From Mageeibacillus sp. UBA3781 (GTDB lineage: Bacteria; Bacillota; Clostridia; Saccharofermentanales; Saccharofermentanaceae), in NCBI GenBank assembly GCA_002368805.1, contig DFFH01000112.1:1-7284 (forward strand): a DNA stretch of 7,284 nt, read 5' to 3'. Shown one piece after another: positions 1 through 5,300 of this stretch. The translations under genes were made by a program, and so were the position numbers. The notes under the pieces were generated by a model. The model was not told the DNA's origin. It searched no databases and saw only the letters and a list, made by a program, of their open reading frames with translations. How positions within the stretch are numbered: the stretch's first letter is position 1; each line of letters opens with the position of its first letter.

Positions 1-805
1 CCCAGCGTTTCCGCTGACGCCAGAGTCCTTTTATCGTCTCGGGAACAAGCATCCAGCAGAGAGCTCTCGGCTCATACCGCACATCCCAGAAATTCTTCTC
101 CAGTTTCCATGTAACGGCGATATCCTCGGTCATCATGTCGCGGTCCCAGAAACCACAGTCCAGGAGCGCTCTTTTTCTATAAGCGACACACACGCCGGAA
201 ACGGTCATAACTTTTCCGAGGACACGCTGAGTGCGCTTGATCAGGCTGATAATACTTGCATACTCACAAAGCTGGATCTTGCCGAGAAGAGAACCTCTGT
301 TTCGTACGCGGGGGTTTCCGGTGACTGCACCGACACGTTCGCCGTTATTCTTGTTAACGAAATGAGACACCATATAGCGAAGCGCATCTTTGTCGAGATA
401 CGAGTCGGCATCCACGCCGACCAGGATCTCTCCTTTGGATGCGATCAGACCGAGATATAGAGCATTTGCTTTGCCGCAGTTTTTCTTCAGATCGACTACT
501 CGGACACAGGGGTATTTCTCGCAGAGCGCTTTCATGACCTCCGATGTATCATCGGAACTTCCGTCGTTGATCAGGATGATCTCATACTCAGGATAGTTCA
601 GTTTCGTCATCTGTTCGACAACAGGGATCAGAACGGAACTTTCGTTATGCGCGGGCATAAGAATAGACACGAAAGGGGTCCTTTCGAGTTTCAGCGGCTT
701 CTTTCTTTCGTTGGAGTAATAGAAAATCAGGGAACCAAGTACCCACATCATCGCCATTATGGCGGGATACCAAAAAACAAATTCCACTATCCAGTTTATG
801 TTCAT
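1..805 (-). CDS. Processive family-2 glycosyltransferase, PgaC/IcaA-like (partial, C-terminus off window)
   Basis: This gene encodes a membrane glycosyltransferase (GT2) that probably polymerises a UDP-sugar into an exopolysaccharide, most like the poly-beta-1,6-N-acetylglucosamine synthase PgaC/IcaA. The frame is open from the ATG at 805 to the window edge, giving 268 codons; PgaC is about 440 residues, so the C-terminal membrane segments are missing. Visible features in order: a hydrophobic N-terminal segment (about 5-30); the nucleotide-binding loop INDGSSDDT (79-87); the metal-binding DADS (132-135); the catalytic-base TED (226-228); and the start of the processive Q-x-x-R-W signature, QRKRW (264-268). 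Residues 248-268, with ALCWMLVPET followed by KGLW, closely resemble the PgaC family. The start is the only ATG after an in-frame TAG upstream, with an AGAGGT ribosome site about 10 bases before it. Whether the product is PNAG, another glucosamine polymer or a hyaluronan-like chain cannot be decided; the GT2 processive class is near certain. It lies downstream of rmuC but behind a terminator, so it is probably transcribed separately. Confidence 0.92.
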   Translation of the reverse strand, partial: MNINWIVEFVFWYPAIMAMMWVLGSLIFYYSNERKKPLKLERTPFVSILMPAHNESSVLIPVVEQMTKLNYPEYEIILINDGSSDDTSEVMKALCEKYPCVRVVDLKKNCGKANALYLGLIASKGEILVGVDADSYLDKDALRYMVSHFVNKNNGERVGAVTGNPRVRNRGSLLGKIQLCEYASIISLIKRTQRVLGKVMTVSGVCVAYRKRALLDCGFWDRDMMTEDIAVTWKLEKNFWDVRYEPRALCWMLVPETIKGLWRQRKRW

Positions 806-849
806 TATGTCGCGTCTACCTCTGATGTCAAAACCAAACTGCTAAAAAT

Positions 850-877
850 TCTGTCTTTTCTGTCGGTCAAGTCTGTC
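850..877 (-). repeat. Three GACAGA direct repeats upstream of the glycosyltransferase
   Basis: On the minus strand the hexamer GACAGA occurs three times (877-872, 864-859 and 855-850) within 28 bases, starting about 45 bases upstream of the glycosyltransferase start codon. A TTGACC box resembling a -35 element (870-865) lies between the first two copies, but no convincing -10 follows at normal spacing. The surrounding leader (806-920) is AT-rich and holds no recognisable riboswitch; in particular I do not see a GEMM-type c-di-GMP motif. The repeats could be regulator binding sites or chance in an AT-rich stretch. Confidence 0.3.
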
Positions 878-920
878 TATTCTTATTTATTTAGTAATTG
901 CATGCGACAATATATCAGAC

Positions 921-945
921 GAAAAATGCCGCGTCAAGCGGCATT
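921..945 (-). terminator. Intrinsic terminator after rmuC
   Basis: An 8-bp perfect inverted repeat, AATGCCGC (925-932) and GCGGCATT (938-945), encloses a 5-base loop. Read on the minus strand it is followed by a run of T residues ending in TTTTTC, the form of a rho-independent terminator. It lies about 70 bases after the rmuC stop codon and before the glycosyltransferase, so it should separate the two transcripts. A second, weaker hairpin (CCAAAA at 971-976 with TTTTGG at 984-989) sits closer to the stop codon but lacks a T-run. Confidence 0.8.
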
Positions 946-1015
946 CTCCCTGATTTTCCTGTCATTTTAACCAAAAATCGCACTTTTGGCACAAAAACTA
1001 GAACTTCTCCGTGTA

Positions 1016-2380
1016 TTATTCATAGTTTGTCATGCCATCGGTAAGGAAGAGATCATCATCCAGTTCTGTGATGTTCTTTAGTGCACGGTTAACGGCATTC
1101 GTTCTGGTCGTGCGGAGCGTATCAAGATTATTGGTCGCGGCCTCAAGGCTCTTCTTTACTTTCTCGAGGGCCTCCTCATACTTTCCGAACTCTTTTTTCA
1201 CAGCACCCAGTGTCCTCTCGATCTCGTGTGACTTTTTCTCGATGGCCAGTGCCTGGAAATAGTTCGTGACAGTACTAAGGATCGCCATCAGGGTGTACGG
1301 TCCGGCTACAGTAACGTGAAGCTGATTCAGATCTTCCAGCAGATCCAGATTGACGATCTCGGAATACATCCCTTCGAACGGAACGAAAAGGATCGCGTAT
1401 GGTGTCGTATCCGGTACACTGATGTACTTCTCGGCGATCGACTTTGCGTCTTCCCGGATCGCCATGCCGAATTCCTTCTTTGCTTTAGTAATCAGGTCTT
1501 TTTCCCCGGAATCGTATGCCTGTAACAGTGTTTCATATCGGTCCAGATGGCACTTCGAGTCGATCGGAAGATAGAAGAAACCATTTCCTTCTCTGGTCGG
1601 CATCTTAATGGCGATCTCAACATGTTCGGAAGATCCGGGTTTGGTCGGCACCTCCACATCGTACTGCTGGGGAGTAAGAACATCCGCAATGATCTGCTTG
1701 AGCTGCGCCTCTCCGAGAATGCCGCGGGTTTTTACTCCGTTCAGCGTTTTTTCCAGGCTGCCGACCTGATTAGAGATGCCCTTTAGTTCTCCCATCGTCT
1801 TCTGAAGCTCCGTCATCTGTGTCAGAACGCCTTTGAAGCTCTTCTCAAACTGCTCATTCAGAGTCTTATCCAGTTTCTCGTTTACTGTTTCACGGATCTT
1901 CTCGATCTGCTGGTTGTTCTCCGTCCGCATACGGGTAAAGTCCTCATGGAACGTCTCCGTAAGCTTGGAGATACGGGTCTCCATCGACTTATTCAGCGTA
2001 TCAAGACCATTTGTCAGGATCTTCGTATTTCCCTCCAAAACAGCGGAGCTCTGCTCTTTATCTGCTTTCAGCACGGCAACGATGCTGTTGTTCATGGAAT
2101 CAAATTTCTGCGCATACAGACGGTTACTGAGATTGCTCATCTCCTCGTTATGACGTCTCGTCGCTTCCTGCTGATCGTTCTCGACACGGGTCAGTGTCGT
2201 CTCCATCGAAGAGATCCTCTGATCGATCACTTTGCTTAACTGGTCACTGATCCTCGACGGGTCATCTGTCTGGCGGGAAGCCAGAATATGTACTCCTGCA
2301 TAGGTGCGCAGAAGAAGGAATGCTGCGATCAGAACCACGATCAGCACAACAGAACAAAGAATTAAAACCGCAATATCCAT
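1016..2380 (-). CDS. rmuC: DNA recombination protein RmuC homologue
   Basis: This 454-residue protein belongs to the RmuC family, membrane-anchored proteins with a predicted PD-(D/E)XK-type nuclease core, thought to limit recombination-driven rearrangements such as inversions at short repeats. Residues 3-24 form one hydrophobic membrane segment. Residues about 40-215 are a long polar region rich in heptad-like patterns, most likely coiled coil. The conserved core follows: GVKTRGILGEAQL (215-227, the family's RG-x-x-GE signature), VEIAIKMP (254-261), LPIDSKCHLDRY (271-282, holding the D-x-K-like residues), LFVPFEGMYSEI (331-342) and TLMAILSTVTNYFQAL (363-378). A second coiled coil (about 380-425) follows, then a short acidic tail. 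The start at 2380 is chosen because GGAGGT lies 4 bases upstream and the membrane segment begins immediately; the frame extends upstream to 2440, but those ATGs lack a ribosome site. Length and motifs are typical and nothing is missing. It lies 175 bp downstream of the hemolysin III gene on the same strand, so read-through is possible. Confidence 0.93.
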   Translation of the reverse strand: MDIAVLILCSVVLIVVLIAAFLLLRTYAGVHILASRQTDDPSRISDQLSKVIDQRISSMETTLTRVENDQQEATRRHNEEMSNLSNRLYAQKFDSMNNSIVAVLKADKEQSSAVLEGNTKILTNGLDTLNKSMETRISKLTETFHEDFTRMRTENNQQIEKIRETVNEKLDKTLNEQFEKSFKGVLTQMTELQKTMGELKGISNQVGSLEKTLNGVKTRGILGEAQLKQIIADVLTPQQYDVEVPTKPGSSEHVEIAIKMPTREGNGFFYLPIDSKCHLDRYETLLQAYDSGEKDLITKAKKEFGMAIREDAKSIAEKYISVPDTTPYAILFVPFEGMYSEIVNLDLLEDLNQLHVTVAGPYTLMAILSTVTNYFQALAIEKKSHEIERTLGAVKKEFGKYEEALEKVKKSLEAATNNLDTLRTTRTNAVNRALKNITELDDDLFLTDGMTNYE

Positions 2381-2384
2381 ACTA

Positions 2385-2390
2385 ACCTCC
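2385..2390 (-). promoter_or_regulatory. Ribosome binding site that fixes the rmuC start
   Basis: On the minus strand GGAGGT lies 4 bases before the ATG at 2380. It overlaps the alternative upstream ATG at 2392 (ATGGAGG), which argues against that codon and the two farther ATGs at 2431 and 2440 as the real start. Confidence 0.8.
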
Positions 2391-2511
2391 ATCGCCAGGC
2401 CTCCCGGCTGTTGTGAAAGTGAAATCCGCATGCAGCACATTCAATAGCTACAGCACACAACACCGGAAAGCCAGCTATGTCTCTTCGGCTCTAACAGCCA
2501 CTACGATATGG

Positions 2512-2530
2512 ATAATAACAGCCCGGCTGT
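2512..2530 (-). terminator. Weak candidate terminator after hemolysin III gene
   Basis: The minus strand reads ACAGC, a three-base loop CGG, then GCTGT, followed by TATTAT. This is a 5-bp stem about 25 bases after the hemolysin III stop codon. The stem is short and the T-tract interrupted, so termination would be partial at best. No strong promoter for rmuC was recognised in the rest of this gap (2381-2555). Confidence 0.3.
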
Positions 2531-2555
2531 CCAATTATTCGGACTACAAGCTCTA

Positions 2556-3227
2556 TCAATACACGAAAAGATAGATACCGAACCACTGCGCTGCGGCACC
2601 CAGTAAAACAAAGATGTGCCAGATAAAGTGGGAACCCTTCCGTCTCAGGCCAAAGGGGATCATACCGATCGTATAGAGGACCCCGCCGCCCAGGATAAAC
2701 AGAAACAGTATAAAGTCATTTTTGAGAAGATCCGGAACAAAGATAAGTCCGCTCCATCCAATCAGAAAATACAGTGTGTAGTGTAAGGGTTTGAAGCGTG
2801 CAGGTCCGAAGATCCCGATGCTGGTGATCCCCAGAACTATCAATCCCCACTGGATACAAAACATCACCAGACCTTTGGTATCTCCCCAATACACGAGGCA
2901 CATCGGAGCAAATGTGCCTCCGATAAGAAGATAGATGGAACTGTAATCGAACCTCCGCCATAGTTTCTTGACGAACAGCCCGTGCTTCCACGAATGGTAC
3001 AGGCAGCTCATGGTGAAAAGAAGGATCAGGCAGATCCCGTAAAAGCAGGATGCCAGAACTTTCATCGATGTATCGGAACGTAACAGCAGAAGGACAAAAG
3101 CGGCGATAGAAAGACCTGCGCCGATACCATGCGTAACGGCATTGCCGACTTCTTCCAGCGCCGTAAGCTTCGGCGGCTCGTTCTTCCGGTCGATCTCTTC
3201 CTTGCTCAGATATCGAAAACGCGGCAT
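2556..3227 (-). CDS. Hemolysin III family (PAQR-type) integral membrane protein
   Basis: This complete 223-residue protein belongs to the hemolysin III/YqfA/YplQ family, the bacterial branch of the progestin and adipoQ receptor superfamily. About seven membrane helices are predicted from the hydrophobic pattern between residues 35 and 222, after a polar cytoplasmic N-terminus. The family metal-site signatures are intact: E-x-x-N-A-x-THGIG (25-37), SCLYHSW with Ser74 and His78 (74-80), RFDYSSIYLLIGGTFAP with Asp94 (92-108), and HFIWHIFVLLG with His200 and His204 (200-210). In the superfamily these Ser, Asp and His positions form a zinc site resembling that of membrane hydrolases; the bacterial substrate is not established, and haemolysis is only the historical name. 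The ATG at 3227 follows a strong AAGGAGGG ribosome site with about 6 bases between them. A well-spaced promoter lies upstream. No connection to the exopolysaccharide-type neighbours is evident. Confidence 0.93.
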   Translation of the reverse strand: MPRFRYLSKEEIDRKNEPPKLTALEEVGNAVTHGIGAGLSIAAFVLLLLRSDTSMKVLASCFYGICLILLFTMSCLYHSWKHGLFVKKLWRRFDYSSIYLLIGGTFAPMCLVYWGDTKGLVMFCIQWGLIVLGITSIGIFGPARFKPLHYTLYFLIGWSGLIFVPDLLKNDFILFLFILGGGVLYTIGMIPFGLRRKGSHFIWHIFVLLGAAAQWFGIYLFVY

Positions 3228-3260
3228 CTTTGCCCTCCTTCTTCAGGTATTAATGCTTCC

Positions 3261-3289
3261 ATTCTATGCGTGAGAAACATCGTTTTCAA
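3261..3289 (-). promoter_or_regulatory. Sigma-A type promoter for the hemolysin III gene
   Basis: On the minus strand TTGAAA (3289-3284) and TAGAAT (3266-3261) are separated by exactly 17 bases, each matching the consensus at 5 of 6 positions. Transcription would start near 3254, giving a leader of about 27 bases that includes the AAGGAGGG ribosome site. Confidence 0.72.
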
Positions 3290-3299
3290 GATAAAAAGT

Positions 3300-3321
3300 G
3301 CTTTCCGCGCGGCGGGAAAGC
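3300..3321. promoter_or_regulatory. Inverted repeat between the divergent promoters (operator or leftward hairpin)
   Basis: GCTTTCC (3300-3306) and GGAAAGC (3315-3321) form a perfect 7-bp inverted repeat around an 8-base GC-rich centre. It sits between the two divergent promoters, 10 bases from the hemolysin III -35 box and 24 bases from the -35 box of the rightward gene. Its place and symmetry suit an operator. Read leftward, the hairpin is followed by ACTTTTTAT, so it could instead act as a small terminator blocking leftward read-through. Confidence 0.4.
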
Positions 3322-3345
3322 CCATAATCACCTTGGATACAAGTA

Positions 3346-3374
3346 TTGAGAGAAGCTTGGGGCTGTGATAAAAT
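3346..3374 (+). promoter_or_regulatory. Sigma-A type promoter for the sensor diguanylate cyclase gene
   Basis: TTGAGA (3346-3351) and TAAAAT (3369-3374) are separated by 17 bases, each with 5 of 6 consensus matches. Transcription would begin near 3381, leaving a leader of about 18 bases that holds the GAGGG ribosome site at 3388-3392. A TATATA at 3379-3384 was not chosen because a start from it would leave the ribosome site outside the transcript. Confidence 0.65.
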
Positions 3375-3398
3375 TTTCTATATATGTGAGGGTCAGAT

Positions 3399-5228
3399 AT
3401 GAAAATATGTGCATTCATCGGTGATATGTATCGCGATTATTCGTCAGAGCTCATTCTGTCTATACAGAAATGTGCTATTGAGCGCGGTCACAGCGTGGAT
3501 GTTTTCGGTAACTGTTCTGTACCGAGTGAAAACCCGCTTCACGCGGAAGGTCTGAAAAAGATCCTTTCTCTTCCAAACTATTCTGATTATGACGGTATTA
3601 TCCTCTGCTCAGACACGCTGCATCATGCCGGTCTGAATTATGAACTTCTCGAAAACCTCACTTCTGCATCGGATCTTCCTCCGGTCGTAAGCGTACGTGC
3701 CGAAGAATCCGGCTTTTATTCAGTCGTTCCGGACAACCGTCAGATCATGTATGAGATCTCTAAATATGTCATCGGGAAAGTAAAGAGCAATGATATCGGA
3801 TTCGTTACCGGTAGAGATGATCTTCAGGATTCTCTTGAGCGTCTGGCAGGGTTTGAGGATGCGATGGAAGAAGCCGGATATACGATACGTAAGGATATGG
3901 TCTTCCACGGCAATTACTGGACAGACCAGGGACCGGAAACCGCGGATTTCTTCATCAAGGAAGACGGTACACTTCCTCAGGCCATCATCTGTTCCAATGA
4001 CTATATGGCGATCGCACTGACCGATGAGCTTTTAAATCGTGGCTATTCTGTTCCGAGAGACACCCTGATCACCGGTGTCGATAATCTCGATGCATCAAGT
4101 GCGCATGTTCCGTCAATAACAACATCTGACATTCCTGAGACTGTTCTCGGAAGGACGGCGATCGATTGTCTCGAAAGGATCAATGCCGGTGAGGAAATCG
4201 ATATCTGCACGACTGTTCCCGGAAGACTGATCTACCGTGAGAGCACGGGTGATGCCATGTCTGCCAGAGATATCGATGAGATGCACCGCCGTCTGGATGC
4301 GATCCAGAGGAACTACTACGATAAGACTCGCGCATTCGTACTTCTGAGTTCCGATTATGAGGATGTCCTCTCTTATGATGCATGTGTGAACTACACGCTT
4401 AAGAATCTGGACAGTTACGGTCTGTTCAACCGGATCCTGCTATGCCGATATTGCGAGAATGACAGACAGATGGTGGGGTTCTGCGAGAATAGCAATTACT
4501 CCCGTACATATATCAACTTTCCGAGCAGCCGCCTCGTCCCGGAAGAATACGAAACATCTGAACCGGGACTTACTATATTTCTCCCTGTTTTTTATAAGAG
4601 TGAGGTTTACGGATATACTGCATTCAGACTCCGCTCAGATGTCAAGTATATCCTTGACGAAAAGCTGGAGTTCACCATGGTACTTCTCGGACAGACCTTG
4701 AACCGTCTAAGGCTCTATGACAAGCTTTTCGAGGTAAGCAACATCAAGGATCTGTATATCCGGGACGCGCTTACGGGACTTCTGAACCGCCGCGGCTTCG
4801 AGCAGGAAATCGCGAAGTTTTTTGACAAAGGCCAGCTCAAAGAACACCCTGTCGCTGTCGTGAGTATCGATATGGATGGTCTTAAAGATATTAACGACAA
4901 TCTCGGACATGCCGCCGGTGATGAAGCCCTCAAAGGAATCGCACGTTGTCTTGAATCTGTCCTTAATGAAAACGAGATCGCTGCCCGTATGGGCGGAGAT
5001 GAATTTGAAGCTGTCCTCGTACTGAACAGTGCCGCTCGTATCGGCCAGTTCATCCGTAGTTTCCGTGGTGCGATCAAAAAAGCCAATGCGGATAGTAATG
5101 CGGAGTTCACTCTGAGCGCCAGCATCGGCACATGTGAGGTCACCAACTGGGAGACTCTGATGGAGTGCATGAACAAGGCGGACAAGATCATGTATATCGA
5201 GAAGAAGACGAAGAAGCACCGCAACTGA
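3399..5228 (+). CDS. Cytoplasmic sensor diguanylate cyclase: LacI-type ligand-binding domain + GGDEF
   Basis: This complete 609-residue protein most likely makes cyclic di-GMP from two GTP in response to a small ligand, perhaps a sugar. Residues 1-282 are a periplasmic-binding-protein-like domain of the LacI/GalR type: the first strand KICAFIGDMY starts directly at residue 2, with later family motifs ICSNDYMAIAL (197-207), ITGVDNL (224-230) and SITTSDIPE (239-247). There is no helix-turn-helix ahead of it, no signal peptide and no membrane segment, so the protein should be cytoplasmic. Residues about 290-430 form a middle region, possibly GAF-like, that I cannot name securely. A linker helix (about 434-455) leads to the GGDEF domain (456-604), which carries DALTGLLNRRGFE, the metal-binding DMDGLKDIND (491-500), GHAAGDEAL (503-511) and an intact GGDEF (532-536), so it should be catalytically active. 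The inhibitory I-site R-x-x-D position reads N523-E-N-E526 and is degenerate. The start has GAGGG 6 bases upstream. No EAL domain is present. Confidence 0.9.
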   Translation: MKICAFIGDMYRDYSSELILSIQKCAIERGHSVDVFGNCSVPSENPLHAEGLKKILSLPNYSDYDGIILCSDTLHHAGLNYELLENLTSASDLPPVVSVRAEESGFYSVVPDNRQIMYEISKYVIGKVKSNDIGFVTGRDDLQDSLERLAGFEDAMEEAGYTIRKDMVFHGNYWTDQGPETADFFIKEDGTLPQAIICSNDYMAIALTDELLNRGYSVPRDTLITGVDNLDASSAHVPSITTSDIPETVLGRTAIDCLERINAGEEIDICTTVPGRLIYRESTGDAMSARDIDEMHRRLDAIQRNYYDKTRAFVLLSSDYEDVLSYDACVNYTLKNLDSYGLFNRILLCRYCENDRQMVGFCENSNYSRTYINFPSSRLVPEEYETSEPGLTIFLPVFYKSEVYGYTAFRLRSDVKYILDEKLEFTMVLLGQTLNRLRLYDKLFEVSNIKDLYIRDALTGLLNRRGFEQEIAKFFDKGQLKEHPVAVVSIDMDGLKDINDNLGHAAGDEALKGIARCLESVLNENEIAARMGGDEFEAVLVLNSAARIGQFIRSFRGAIKKANADSNAEFTLSASIGTCEVTNWETLMECMNKADKIMYIEKKTKKHRN

Positions 5229-5240
5229 CCTCCTTTCTGT

Positions 5241-5268
5241 GTAACAGGTATTCTTCTTCATGTATAAT
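5241..5268 (+). promoter_or_regulatory. Promoter for the acyltransferase-CapA gene
   Basis: A perfect TATAAT lies at 5263-5268, 33 bases before the start codon. A poor -35 candidate, GTAACA (5241-5246, 4 of 6 matches), stands 16 bases upstream of it. A small palindrome, CTGT-GTA-ACAG (5237-5247), overlaps this -35 region and might bind a regulator. Transcription would begin near 5275. No clear terminator separates this gene from the diguanylate cyclase, so it could be read both from here and by read-through. Confidence 0.5.
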
Positions 5269-5300
5269 GCTTTTTGTAATCATTTGACGGAGGCGTCGCA

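Noticed and set aside
806..920. Possible c-di-GMP riboswitch upstream of the glycosyltransferase
   Set aside because: The leader is AT-rich and I find neither the GEMM core sequence nor a convincing multi-helix fold.
647..970. 107-residue plus-strand open frame near the left end
   Set aside because: It overlaps the 5' end of the glycosyltransferase on the other strand and the rmuC terminator, and its translation shows no protein-like pattern.
971..989. Second hairpin after rmuC (CCAAAA with TTTTGG)
   Set aside because: The stem is mostly A-T and no T-run follows; the hairpin at 921-945 is the much better terminator.
2381..2440. Twenty-residue N-terminal extension of RmuC from the ATG at 2440
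   Set aside because: GGAGGT sits just before the ATG at 2380, and the extension is polar sequence ahead of an N-terminal membrane anchor.
3206..3418. 70-residue minus-strand open frame spanning the divergent control region
   Set aside because: It runs through both promoters and the inverted repeat and overlaps both flanking genes, so it is not a believable gene.
4707..5261. 184-residue open frame on the minus strand within the GGDEF region
   Set aside because: It lies opposite the conserved GGDEF coding sequence, has no recognisable domain, and is explained by codon bias on the opposite strand.
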